Positions 53,051-61,633 of a stretch of DNA of 64,000 nucleotides are shown here, piece by piece. The translations under genes were made by a program, and so were the position numbers. The DNA is from Verrucomicrobiia bacterium. GTDB lineage: Bacteria; Verrucomicrobiota; Verrucomicrobiia; Verrucomicrobiales; Akkermansiaceae. The stretch lies in contig JAUIGV010000016.1 of NCBI GenBank assembly GCA_030432565.1, positions 62,001-126,000 of the forward strand, given 5' to 3'. Position 1 is the stretch's first letter. Every line of letters begins with the position of its first letter. The notes beneath the pieces are model-generated. The model made no database searches. It was given only the letters and a program-made list of their open reading frames with translations, and was not told the DNA's origin.

Positions 53051-53626
53051 CTATTTGTGCTCGGTAATCTCAATCTTGCGGAAGGAGATCGCCATGTTCT
53101 TTCCAGCATGGAGTTGAAGGCCGAGTGGTCCCTTGTCTATGGCGGTTTTTGACTCGTAGGTGATTCCTTCGACTCCGTTGAGCCAGGTTTTGTAGGTGTT
53201 CCCTTTGACTTCGATCTTGAGAACATTCCAGTCCTTCGGTTTGACGGCGGCGATGGCTTCCTTGCCTTCGACCGGATATCCTTTTCCGGGAATGTAGGGA
53301 GAAGCGGTAAGGTCGCGCTTCAGGGATCCGGAAATCCCAATCTGGATTTGATCGTGGGCCTTTTTCAACATGACGCCTGAGTCGATGGTGCCTTCGCCGT
53401 TCTTGAATTCGAGCGTGAGGGTGAAGTCGGTGAACTCCCTGGTGGTCCAGAGGATGGAGCCTTTTTTCTTGGGGCCGGACTGGCAGTGAAGTTCTCCATC
53501 CTTGGCAGTCCAGTAGGGGAAGTCGCCCTTGGCATCGGACTTCCACCCGGTGAGATCTTTGCCATTGAACAGGGACTCACCGGCGAATGTGGTAAAAGGA
53601 AGAAGAAGGAGGATGAGATATTTCAT
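53051..53626 (-). CDS. DUF1080 (3-keto-disaccharide hydrolase-like) exported protein
   Basis: The protein has 191 residues with signal peptide KYLILLLLPFTTFAGE. Family hallmarks are SLFNGKDLTGWKSDAKG, DGELHCQSGPKKKGSILWTT, FTLTLEFKNGEGTIDSGVML, AVKPKDWNVLKIEVKGNTYK and GPLGLQLHAGKNMAISFRKI. The domain has a concanavalin-like fold; members hydrolyse 3-keto-glucosides or bind glycans. It begins 18 bases after the EamA transporter gene, within a minus-strand cluster headed by an esterase. Confidence 0.92.
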   Translation of the reverse strand: MKYLILLLLPFTTFAGESLFNGKDLTGWKSDAKGDFPYWTAKDGELHCQSGPKKKGSILWTTREFTDFTLTLEFKNGEGTIDSGVMLKKAHDQIQIGISGSLKRDLTASPYIPGKGYPVEGKEAIAAVKPKDWNVLKIEVKGNTYKTWLNGVEGITYESKTAIDKGPLGLQLHAGKNMAISFRKIEITEHK

Positions 53627-53644
53627 GAAATAGGAATACGTGGC

Positions 53645-54523
53645 TCAGGAAATGGCCTTTCGTCTTCCGACGATCCCAGTGATTAGCCCGGTCCCGAGAA
53701 GGGTGACGGCGAGACCGGCGATCATTTGGCCGGTAACAATTTCATCGAGGACAAGCCATCCCCAAAAAATACCGAAAAAGGGAATGAGAAAGGTCACCGA
53801 GGTGGCAACGGTGGCTCCCGAGCGCTGGATGAGCTTAAAAAATAGGACAAAAGCGAGGGCGGTGCAGACGAGGGCGAGAGCGATGGCGCTGAACCAGCTG
53901 GTCATTCCCGGAGAGCTGCCCGGCAGTTTGGTGAGGGCGAAAGGTAAGAGGACAAGCCCGGCCCCGAGAAGGCTGCCGGAAGAGGCGACAAGCGGGCGAA
54001 CCCCTTGCAGGTGGCGTTTCATCCAGCTGGCCCCGAATCCGTAGCAGAGGCAGGAGATAACGCAGGCCACGATGGGCCAGCCGCGTCCGTTTTGGTGAAA
54101 TTCCAGTTTTCCCCAAACGAGGATAAGGACGCCAAGGATTCCCAGTGCAAGGCCAACGAATTGCGCGGGGCGGAGTCGCTCGCCCAACCAAAGCGCGGCA
54201 ATGAGGGCGCTGAAGACGGGGACGCTGGAATTCATGAGCGAGGTGAAGCCGGCGCTAAGTGTGAGGCTGGCCCATGAAAGGAGAATAAAGGAAATGGCCG
54301 AACCGACGACTCCGCTGACGAGCAGCTGCCACCAATGCTCCCGCAGAAGAGCCCGGGCTTCACGGCCAAAAAAAACCGGCGTCAACGCAAGACCGGCAAT
54401 TCCCATGCGGAACGCGACAAGGGGTATGGGGCCAAATTCGGGGGTCGCCACTCTCATGAAAAGAAAGGACGCTCCCCAGATCGCGGCGAGAGTGAGGAGG
54501 AGCAGGACGTCGGCGATGCGCAC
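53645..54523 (-). CDS. EamA/DMT-family membrane transporter
   Basis: The protein has 292 residues with ten hydrophobic segments in two five-helix EamA repeats. Recognisable pieces are LAAIWGASFLFMRVATPEFG and PLVAFRMGIAGLAL in repeat 1, LMNSSVPVFSALIAALWLGE at the end of repeat 1, and FLIPFFGIFWGWLVLDEIVT in repeat 2. Such proteins export amino acids, nucleosides or other metabolites; the substrate cannot be inferred. It is separated from the upstream esterase gene by 31 bases. Confidence 0.9.
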   Translation of the reverse strand: MRIADVLLLLTLAAIWGASFLFMRVATPEFGPIPLVAFRMGIAGLALTPVFFGREARALLREHWWQLLVSGVVGSAISFILLSWASLTLSAGFTSLMNSSVPVFSALIAALWLGERLRPAQFVGLALGILGVLILVWGKLEFHQNGRGWPIVACVISCLCYGFGASWMKRHLQGVRPLVASSGSLLGAGLVLLPFALTKLPGSSPGMTSWFSAIALALVCTALAFVLFFKLIQRSGATVATSVTFLIPFFGIFWGWLVLDEIVTGQMIAGLAVTLLGTGLITGIVGRRKAIS

Positions 54524-54554
54524 GGTGATGAGGTCGTCGCCGTCTCCCGAAAAG

Positions 54555-55325
54555 TCAAGACGATGCTTTGAGGTGCTCGTTGCAGAAGTTCAGCTGGAGG
54601 TCGAGCCAGTCCTTGCCCGGTTTCACTTTTGGGAGTTTGTTGCGTTCCCCGCCATAGGCTTCCACGGGGATGCCCAGTGATTTTGCCTTGTCACGAATGA
54701 GTTCGACCTGTGCGGGGGGATGGATTCGATCGGTGGGCCTTGCGTTCGAGTAGAGAAAAAGCGGAGCTTCCCCCTCGTCCATGTAGCGGAGGGCAAACTC
54801 CCTGGTTCCGATGGGTTGCATGATGCCTATGACCACGGCGGGGCGCGAACTAAGCTTATCGACAGGATCTTTTGCTTTCGGGTCGGCAAGGTCGTCGTGA
54901 TAGCCGAGGAATTGACTGATAAGAGCCCCGGCGGAAACGCCCCCGCAGGCGAGGCGTTGTGGGTCGATATTCCAGTCCTTTGATTTGGAGCGGACGAATT
55001 TTACGGCCCGACCGCAGTGATCCACAATGTCGCGGTATTCCATGCCCTTGCCAAGAAAGGGATAGTTGCAGCTCACGACGGCATATCCGGCCTTGCGATA
55101 TTTTTCCAGGGTTGAACGTCCGTGCTTTTCGATCTGATTTTTGTCGCCGTTGCGAAAGCCACCTCCGTGGAACCAGACGAAGACGGGAGCAGGTTTTTCG
55201 GATTTCTTCAGGGCGGGATAGAAATCGAGGACGTTGCGCTCGTGTTTCGAGTCGTATTTGAGATCCCGGATTGTTTCGGCCTGCAGGGAGACGATCATGA
55301 GGGCGAAAACGGCAACAATTTTCAT
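54555..55325 (-). CDS. Exported alpha/beta-hydrolase (esterase, BD-FAE-like)
   Basis: The protein has 256 residues with signal peptide KIVAVFALMIVSLQAE. The oxyanion-hole motif is VFVWFHGGGFRNG, the nucleophile elbow GGVSAGALISQFLGY (Ser). PPAQVELIRDKAKSLGIPVE and the following Tyr-Gly region are typical of the esterase/feruloyl-esterase-like branch. The catalytic Asp and His are not evident with certainty. It probably cleaves acyl groups from glycans. It is the first gene of the minus-strand cluster and divergent from the DUF1592 gene. Confidence 0.85.
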   Translation of the reverse strand: MKIVAVFALMIVSLQAETIRDLKYDSKHERNVLDFYPALKKSEKPAPVFVWFHGGGFRNGDKNQIEKHGRSTLEKYRKAGYAVVSCNYPFLGKGMEYRDIVDHCGRAVKFVRSKSKDWNIDPQRLACGGVSAGALISQFLGYHDDLADPKAKDPVDKLSSRPAVVIGIMQPIGTREFALRYMDEGEAPLFLYSNARPTDRIHPPAQVELIRDKAKSLGIPVEAYGGERNKLPKVKPGKDWLDLQLNFCNEHLKASS

Positions 55326-55480
55326 GACACTATCTTCCAGTGGATTGGTCTCTTGACAAGAGAAAGGTCGCTGAAAGCGACCGCTTTTGGTCCCGGATGG
55401 CGATGTTTCAAAAGGCGGAGATTTCGACGACTGGTTTTCTTCGCTGCAAGTCGGAACGATTTTCGGTAGTATGTTTTGCG

Positions 55481-57490
55481 ATGCGATTGCTGGCTTTGAT
55501 GATACTGATGACTCCGGGGGTTCTGCCTGGCGCCGAGGTACTTGAGGTATTTCAGAAGACTTGCGTCCGGTGTCACGGGAAGGATGGCAAGGTGAAGGGA
55601 AAGGTGAATTTGCTGGAGATCGAAGATTTGAATCATCTCAAAGGTGATCCCGGGCTTTTGCAGGAGATCATTGATGCCATCGATTTTGAGGAGATGCCGC
55701 CGGAGGATGAGCCTCAACTCGAGGCGGGTGAGAGGAAACAGCTTTTGGCTGATTTGGAAGCTTTGCGGTTGGAGGCGGTTTCGAAGGATAAGTCGTTTTC
55801 GCCGACTCCAATCCGGAGGATGAATCGTTTTCAGTATCACAATGCGGTGCAGGATCTCTTTGATCTCAATTGCACGGTTTACAGCCTGCCGGAAAGGATG
55901 ATCCGGGATCACAAGGGATATTTCAAGCCGGCTTCGGGGAAGATGGATGATCTGGTGCGGGTGGGGAGTCGCCCGCTCGGGAAGTCCCAATTGATCGAAC
56001 CAAGATTGGCGGGGGTCGCGGCTTTTCCACAGGACCTCCGGGCGGAGCATGGTTTTGACACCCAGGCGGACCATCTTTCGATGTCGCCCTTGTTGATGGA
56101 TTCGTTTTTGAAACTGGGGCAGTCGATCACGGGGAGTCCGGATTTTGGCCCGAAGCGAGTGGGGATTTGGAAGGAGTTTTTTATCCTGGATCCGCGTGAT
56201 CAGACGGAGGTCAAGGAGCTGGTGCGCGAGCGGCTGCAGAAGTTTTTGCGAAAGGCTTTTAGAGGACGGCTTGAGAACGCCGTGGTGGAGCGTTATGCGG
56301 GCTTTGTTGATGGCCAGCTTGCCCGGGGTGTTGCTTTTACCGATGCGATGAAGTCGGTGGCGGCTGCCATCATATCGTCTCCCAGATTCCTATATCTTTA
56401 CGATGGATCAGGTGGCGAAGGAAAGGTTGATGGGCTTGAGCTGGCTTCCCGCTTGTCATTTTTTCTGTGGGGGAGCCTGCCGGACGAGGAGCTTTTGAAT
56501 ACGGCGGAGTCAGGCCGCTTGTTAGAGGAAGAGGTGCTTCAAAAGCAGTTCGAGCGGATGTTGAAAGACCGGAAGCTGAAGCGTTTCTGCGATTCTTTCC
56601 CGGCACAATGGTTGCAACTGGACCGTATCATCTCCTCGGTGCCCGACCCGAAGAAGTTCCCGGAGTTCTACTTTGTGGCCTACCGCGACAGCATGCACAT
56701 GATGATGGAGCCCTTGTTGCTTTTTGAAACGGTGCTGATTGAGAATCACCCGGTCGTAGAGTTGATCGATTCAAGTTTCACCTATCGTTCCGGTCATCTT
56801 GAGGAAGCCTATGGCGAACTCGGGTCACCGGGTAAGAAGCGACGTGGTCAGGTGGGTGTGCTGGATTTTTACCGGGTGCCGGTGAAGGATCGGCGGGTCG
56901 GTGGTGTGATCACGAATGCTGCGGTGATGACGATGACTTCCGGACCCGAGCGCACCCAGCCGATTACCCGTGGTGCCTGGCTTGCGGGAGTGATTTTCAA
57001 TAATCCACCCGAGCCTCCTCCCGCGGATGTGCCCACGCTCGGCGAGAAGCCCAAGGAAGGTGAAGAGCATCTGACCTTGAGGGAGAGACTTGCGATGCAC
57101 CGGGAACGTGCGGATTGTCGTGGTTGTCACGAACAGATCGATCCGCTCGGTTTCGCGTTGGAGAATTTTGATGCCATCGGGAAGTGGCGCGAGAAATACG
57201 AGAATGAGCGGAAAGTTGATATGGAGGGTGTGCTTTTTCGAAAGCACAAGTTCACCAACGTGATCGAGTTTAAAGATGCCATCCTGATCGAAAAAGAGCG
57301 GTTTGTGCGGGGATTGGCGGGGCATTTGATGGCCTTCTCGCTGGGGCGGGAACTGGGACCGGCCGATCAAATTGCACTCGATAAAATTGTGCAGAGAGCC
57401 GGTGCCAGGGAGTATCGAATGAAGGCTCTTTTAAGAGAGGTGATCTTTAGCGAACCCTTCCTGGCCAAGGCCAGCGGACCAAAGAAATAG
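55481..57490 (+). CDS. DUF1587/DUF1592/DUF1588/DUF1585 planctomycete-type cytochrome protein
   Basis: The protein has 669 residues. I chose ATG 55481 (signal RLLALMILMTPGVLPGAE); the longer frame from 55340 is not supported. A haem-c motif (CVRCHG) opens the mature protein. DUF1587 follows (MNRFQYHNAVQDLFDLN), then the DUF1592 core (ISSPRFLYLYDG, ELASRLSFFLWGSLPDEELL). DUF1588 holds a second haem-like motif in RADCRGCHEQIDPLGFALEN, and DUF1585 lies at the end (FVRGLAGHLMAFSLGREL, LLREVIFSEPFLAK). It is always paired with a DUF1552 gene, here 12 bases downstream. It is thought to act in extracytoplasmic redox or polysaccharide metabolism. Confidence 0.93.
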   Translation: MRLLALMILMTPGVLPGAEVLEVFQKTCVRCHGKDGKVKGKVNLLEIEDLNHLKGDPGLLQEIIDAIDFEEMPPEDEPQLEAGERKQLLADLEALRLEAVSKDKSFSPTPIRRMNRFQYHNAVQDLFDLNCTVYSLPERMIRDHKGYFKPASGKMDDLVRVGSRPLGKSQLIEPRLAGVAAFPQDLRAEHGFDTQADHLSMSPLLMDSFLKLGQSITGSPDFGPKRVGIWKEFFILDPRDQTEVKELVRERLQKFLRKAFRGRLENAVVERYAGFVDGQLARGVAFTDAMKSVAAAIISSPRFLYLYDGSGGEGKVDGLELASRLSFFLWGSLPDEELLNTAESGRLLEEEVLQKQFERMLKDRKLKRFCDSFPAQWLQLDRIISSVPDPKKFPEFYFVAYRDSMHMMMEPLLLFETVLIENHPVVELIDSSFTYRSGHLEEAYGELGSPGKKRRGQVGVLDFYRVPVKDRRVGGVITNAAVMTMTSGPERTQPITRGAWLAGVIFNNPPEPPPADVPTLGEKPKEGEEHLTLRERLAMHRERADCRGCHEQIDPLGFALENFDAIGKWREKYENERKVDMEGVLFRKHKFTNVIEFKDAILIEKERFVRGLAGHLMAFSLGRELGPADQIALDKIVQRAGAREYRMKALLREVIFSEPFLAKASGPKK

Positions 57491-57501
57491 AATTTAAAAC
57501 G

Positions 57502-58842
57502 ATGACGACACGACGAGGATTTTTAAGAGGCCTGGGCGGAGCCGCGCTGGCTTTGCCATGGATGGAGAGTTACGGGTCGAAGACTCTGGCCAGCGGTGTG
57601 GCGAAGCGGATGGCCCATTTTTACGTGCCCATCGGAGTGGTGAGACGCGGGTTCTTTCCAGGTGAGGCGGGAGCGACGATTCCCAAAGGGAACCTCGGTA
57701 ATCTGAGGCGGTCCCTCGATAAGCAGGATCCAAATTTCAGTGTGAGAAGCCTCGACAAGCTAACTCCGACGATGGAGCCGTTGGCGGGAGTGAAAGACAA
57801 AATTAATCTGATCACAGGGATGGATCGCACCTTTCAGCAAGGGACGGATGTGCATGCGCAGTGTGCGTCCTGCTACCTGAGCAGTGCACCACCGTATACG
57901 ATTGAGGGAACGGCCTGGCCGCTCGACCGGACGCTGGATCATTTGGTGGCGGATGTGGCAGGGAAGGAAACGCCATTTTCGACGCTGGAGTTCAGCTGCA
58001 ACAGTCATAAGGACAATAAGGAGTCGATTTACTTTGATAACATCTCCTGGTATGGCACGGGACATTTGGCTCCCTCAATACGCGATCCGAGGAAAATGTA
58101 TCGGCGCTTGTTTTCGACGAAGGAAATTGACCGCTATCGGGATGTCACCGACTTGGTTTTGGAGGACGCCCGCTCGATGGAGAAGGATTTGGGATATGCC
58201 GACGGACAGAAGTTTGCGGAGTATTTTGATTCCATTCGCGCGATCGAAACCCAGATGGATCGACTGGAGGCGATGAAGGGAGAACTGGCCAAGGTGTCTT
58301 TTGATGAACCGGCGGAGGCTTACCTTCCGAGGGGGGAATATATTCGGCTGATGGGCGATTTGATGGTGGTGGCGCTCCAGTCGGGGTTGACGAATGTGGC
58401 GACCTTCATGGTTGGGCCTGAACGATGGGACACGCCGTATTTGTTTGATGGGCTGTTTGATAAACCGATGAGCCATCACGGGATGTCGCACAATCAGACC
58501 AAGATGATCAACCAGCTGCTCAAGGTCGACCGCTTCCACATGGAGCAATACGTCTATCTCCTCGAGAAGATGGAAAGTGTGAAGGAGGCCGATGGCACCA
58601 CCTTGCTGGACAACACACTCTTCACCTATGGCTCGGGCCTTGGTGACGGCTCGACCCACCAATATAATGACCTCCCGATCATCATGGCGGGCGGTGGCAG
58701 GCGGGTAAAGACCGGGCAGCATATCAACATGCCGGAAGGAACACCTCTCGCGAATCTTTGGCTGACACAGGCCCGCATGATGGGAGTGAAGATGAAACGG
58801 TTTGCTGACAGTACCGGAGAGATCGGTGCGGTGAAAGCCTAG
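57502..58842 (+). CDS. DUF1552 exported protein, partner of the DUF1592 cytochrome
   Basis: The protein has 446 residues. A Tat-type signal TRRGFLRGLGGAALALPWME precedes the family pattern: MAHFYVPIGVVRRGFFPGEA, DKINLITGMDRTF, CASCYLSSAPPYTIEG, TPFSTLEFSCNSHKDNKES, FMVGPERWDTPYLF, MSHHGMSHNQTKMINQLLKV and SGLGDGSTHQYNDLPIIMAG. The last is reminiscent of sulfatase/alkaline phosphatase-fold DUF1501/1552 proteins. The genes lie 11 bases apart, suggesting one transcript and a shared export-dependent function. The role is not established. Confidence 0.92.
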   Translation: MTTRRGFLRGLGGAALALPWMESYGSKTLASGVAKRMAHFYVPIGVVRRGFFPGEAGATIPKGNLGNLRRSLDKQDPNFSVRSLDKLTPTMEPLAGVKDKINLITGMDRTFQQGTDVHAQCASCYLSSAPPYTIEGTAWPLDRTLDHLVADVAGKETPFSTLEFSCNSHKDNKESIYFDNISWYGTGHLAPSIRDPRKMYRRLFSTKEIDRYRDVTDLVLEDARSMEKDLGYADGQKFAEYFDSIRAIETQMDRLEAMKGELAKVSFDEPAEAYLPRGEYIRLMGDLMVVALQSGLTNVATFMVGPERWDTPYLFDGLFDKPMSHHGMSHNQTKMINQLLKVDRFHMEQYVYLLEKMESVKEADGTTLLDNTLFTYGSGLGDGSTHQYNDLPIIMAGGGRRVKTGQHINMPEGTPLANLWLTQARMMGVKMKRFADSTGEIGAVKA

Positions 58843-58889
58843 TTGTCCGGGACGGGTGGCGTCCGCTGGCAAAAATAAAAGGCGGTGCG

Positions 58890-58918
58890 TGCATCCGATT
58901 CCCAATTGAGTTCGTTTA
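58890..58918 (+). promoter_or_regulatory. Possible ECF-type promoter before the sigma factor gene
   Basis: TGCATCC (58890-58896), a 16-base spacer and CGTTTA (58913-58918) sit about 50 bases before ATG 58969. ECF sigma factors often drive their own operon from such GATCC/CATCC-type -35 boxes. Low confidence: no second copy was identified for comparison. Confidence 0.3.
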
Positions 58919-58968
58919 ACAAGTAGAGACCGGACAGCCGGATCTGAGAATTCACCAATTAAACGAGC

Positions 58969-59541
58969 ATGACGGAAGACGATGCCAATAGGATCAAAGA
59001 CCTCTTGAGGCGGGTCGCGGAACGCGATGCCAGCGCTCTGGAGAGTCTGCATGGCTTTATGGCAGATCGCCTCTTTGGCTTGGTTCTGGGCATTTTGAAG
59101 GATCGTCATGAATCCGAGGATGTTCTTCAGGAGAGTTTCGTGAAGATTTGGAAGAAGGCCGGAAGCTATCATGAAAATCAGGGCTCGCCTCTCGGTTGGC
59201 TGCTGACGATCACTCGAAATACCGCTTATGATCGTTACCGAAAGCGTGTTCGGCAGGCTGAACAATTGGACAATATGCAAGGCGAAATGAAAGAGCAGGC
59301 GGGCCAAATCGAGGCGCAGGCGGCAGATGATCAACTGGTCGGAGTCGAGCGGAAAAAGCAGATTCGCACGGCGCTCGCCAACTTGGCGGGCGAGCAGCGT
59401 GAGGCCATTGAGCTGGCCTTTTTCTCAGGGCACACCCAGGTGGAAGTGTCCGAAAAACTGGGTGTCCCCCTGGGCACCATCAAAGCCCGCATTCGGCGTG
59501 GAATGCAGAGCCTCAAACCTTATCTTACCCCCATTTCATGA
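58969..59541 (+). CDS. ECF-type RNA polymerase sigma factor (SigK-like group)
   Basis: The protein has 190 residues. Region 2 (about 20-90) has LHGFMADRLFGLVLGILKDR, ESEDVLQESFVKIWKKA and PLGWLLTITRNTAYDRYRKR. Region 4 (about 125-185) has TALANLAGEQREAIELAFFS, TQVEVSEKLGVPLGTIKARI and RRGMQSLKPYL. The linker is Glu/Gln-rich. Its stop overlaps the start of the cupin anti-sigma gene by four bases (ATGA), indicating 1:1 co-translation. It probably directs a stress regulon including its own operon. Confidence 0.95.
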   Translation: MTEDDANRIKDLLRRVAERDASALESLHGFMADRLFGLVLGILKDRHESEDVLQESFVKIWKKAGSYHENQGSPLGWLLTITRNTAYDRYRKRVRQAEQLDNMQGEMKEQAGQIEAQAADDQLVGVERKKQIRTALANLAGEQREAIELAFFSGHTQVEVSEKLGVPLGTIKARIRRGMQSLKPYLTPIS

Positions 59542-60191
59542 AGTCGAATCGACAGAATTTTAAACCTCCCGGCAGCGATGATGAGATTCGCGAGTTGGCT
59601 CACCTCCATGCGACCGAAGGAGTGCTGGACGAAGGGGCCTTGCTGGATTGGCTGGATCATGCCTCGGAACAGGAGCAGGAAATTTTTACCGAGGAAGTGA
59701 ATGCGGTTGGCATGTTGTCGCTGGCATTGACTCCACCCTCGAAGGCTCCGGCTTTGAAACTCGATGATATCGTTGCGCCTGCTGAGAAGAGCTTTCCGCC
59801 CGGGTTTACCTACCTCGCAAATGGTTCGGGTGAGTGGCGCGAGCTGCCGGTGAAAGGTGCCAGGGTAAAGGAGCTCTCAGATGATCGGTCCGATGGCTTC
59901 ACCACGATGTTGCTGGAGATGGATGCAGGGGCTCGTTTCCCCGGGCACCATCATCATGGTGCGGAGCAGGTTTATCTTCTCGATGGAGATCTTTACAGCG
60001 ATGGCGAAGAGCTTTCGCCCGGAGACTTTCTGCGGGCTGCTGCGGACACCCATCATGGCGGACTCTATTCAAAGAACGGCTGCCATGCCCTGATCATCAC
60101 GGCGGGTGAGAATTATCCCCGGAGGTCGATCCATCTCTATGATCGCGTCGCCAAGAAGGTGCGCCGCGTGAAGGAAAAGATCTTTGGTTAG
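59538..60191 (+). CDS. Cupin-containing anti-sigma factor (ChrR-like C-domain, zinc-less N-domain)
   Basis: The protein has 217 residues. The N-terminal helical domain (about 15-75: IRELAHLHATEGVLDEGALL, LLDWLDHASEQEQEIFTEEV) resembles RskA/ZAS sigma-binding domains but has no Cys, so the HxxxCxxC zinc site of ChrR is missing. Residues about 100-200 form a ChrR-type cupin: FPGHHHHGAEQVYLLDGD, LSPGDFLRAAADTHHGGLYS and KNGCHALIITAGEN, with His/Glu metal ligands. In ChrR this domain is needed to respond to singlet oxygen or organic peroxide. There is no membrane helix, so it is cytoplasmic. Its end overlaps the convergent FadL gene by four bases. Confidence 0.88.
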   Translation: MKSNRQNFKPPGSDDEIRELAHLHATEGVLDEGALLDWLDHASEQEQEIFTEEVNAVGMLSLALTPPSKAPALKLDDIVAPAEKSFPPGFTYLANGSGEWRELPVKGARVKELSDDRSDGFTTMLLEMDAGARFPGHHHHGAEQVYLLDGDLYSDGEELSPGDFLRAAADTHHGGLYSKNGCHALIITAGENYPRRSIHLYDRVAKKVRRVKEKIFG

Positions 60192-61501
60192 AAGCTTTTG
60201 CCGACCGAAACGCTGAAGTGGCCGATCGAGGTGTCGAGAGAACTGTTGGAATACTCGCCGGCGTTGTAGCCGCTTTGGCCGACCTTTGAGGTCTCCGCAA
60301 ATTCGTGGGCGTAGGCAAGATCGAGTGTCCAATCGCCTCGTTGCCAGCTCACGCCCAGGGAAAGGGTGTGCTCTAAGGTGGCCCCATTGAGTGGCGTGAC
60401 GAGCTCGTCCGGGATGGGGGATTTTCCGTAACGGTATCCTCCGCGCACGGTCCAATCTTCCGAGACTTGATAGGATGTGCCGATTGAGAAAACGAAGCGA
60501 TCTCTCCAATTCAGCGGGATGCGATCAGTGGGGCCGGAGCCGATGGCGCCATTGATCTGAGCGTTCGAGCCGCCGGAGAGGCCGACCTTGAAGGTGTCAT
60601 AGGAATTCGACCACTGGTGCCAATCGACCCAAAGCCCGAAGTTCCATTTTGAAGCTGGTTTCCAACTGACGCCGGTACCAATAGTGAGAGGAAGTTCGAC
60701 TCGCGCGCGGGCATCGTATTCGGCCAGCGGTGATGTCGGCGCAAGGCCGAGCGGTGGCAATTGCGCACTGAAATCGACGCCGGCCCTGCCATCGTTGTCG
60801 AGCGAGACCGGGAGCTTCAGGCGCGCGCCAAAGGTCCACTCGGCGCTTGGTTGGTAGAGTGCTCCGAATTCGAAAGAGGGATTCCAGCCGTCGGTCTCCA
60901 TGTCGAGGTTGACCTTGGCATTGGCGAGCGCGGGATTGGTTTGAAAAATGAAAGGAGCATTGAAATCAACTTCACTGTAAACGGCGCCCGCACTCATCCC
61001 GAGAGCCCACTGATCGTTGATCTGCCAGGAGGCAGCGAGGGCGAGGCGGATGGCGACAAAGCGGCTTTCGTGATCGACGGTTCCGAATGAAATGCCGCCG
61101 ATCCCGCCAGCGGCATCGAGGTAGTTCCAGTTGGCTTCGAGAGCGGAAACGGGAGAGACGCCGAAGCCGAAGGTGAAGTCTGAATTCTTCGGTCGCCAGG
61201 CGAGGGCAAAGTCAGGATAAGCTCCCTCGCCATCTTGGAGTGAGGAGGCGCTACCGCCGCGATTGAAGGTCGAGTTTCCACGGAGGTAGCGGGAGGAAAG
61301 CGTCCACTGTCGGTCGGGGAGAGTGGCGAGAAGTGCCGGATTCACGTGGATGGCAGTGATGGCATCCCCATCGGTCCCGCCAAAGGCACCGGCCGATCCG
61401 GTGTCGCGTGCACCAACCCCCCAGCGAAGGACGCCGTTGGCCGACACAAAATGGGTCACTGAGACAGCAGTCAGGACAATCAACAAGAGATGCTTCGTCA
61501 C
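60188..61501 (-). CDS. FadL/OMPP1-family outer-membrane transport protein
   Basis: The protein has 437 residues from GTG 61501, chosen because it starts a signal peptide (TKHLLLIVLTAVSVTHFVSA); the frame also opens at GTG 61570. The N-terminal NG-containing hatch (NGVLRWGVGARDTGSAGAFG, AITAIHVNPALLATLPDRQW) is characteristic of FadL/TodX porins for hydrophobic compounds. The body is rich in alternating beta strands (LALAASWQINDQWALGMSAG, WTFGARLKLPVSLDND, NFGLWVDWHQWSNSY) and ends in an aromatic Phe (VSVGKSF), as required for outer-membrane insertion. Convergent with the anti-sigma gene. Confidence 0.9.
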   Translation of the reverse strand: MTKHLLLIVLTAVSVTHFVSANGVLRWGVGARDTGSAGAFGGTDGDAITAIHVNPALLATLPDRQWTLSSRYLRGNSTFNRGGSASSLQDGEGAYPDFALAWRPKNSDFTFGFGVSPVSALEANWNYLDAAGGIGGISFGTVDHESRFVAIRLALAASWQINDQWALGMSAGAVYSEVDFNAPFIFQTNPALANAKVNLDMETDGWNPSFEFGALYQPSAEWTFGARLKLPVSLDNDGRAGVDFSAQLPPLGLAPTSPLAEYDARARVELPLTIGTGVSWKPASKWNFGLWVDWHQWSNSYDTFKVGLSGGSNAQINGAIGSGPTDRIPLNWRDRFVFSIGTSYQVSEDWTVRGGYRYGKSPIPDELVTPLNGATLEHTLSLGVSWQRGDWTLDLAYAHEFAETSKVGQSGYNAGEYSNSSLDTSIGHFSVSVGKSF

Positions 61502-61633
61502 CCGGCGATTAGAGTCGGCCAGGAATCTTGAGGCAATCGGAAAGAGGTTCCGGGGAATCCGGAAGAGCACGGAGATTGGTTGACGGTGCTCTTCTGGTCC
61601 AATGTGCTGGCGGAATTTAAGGATGCGTAGTAG

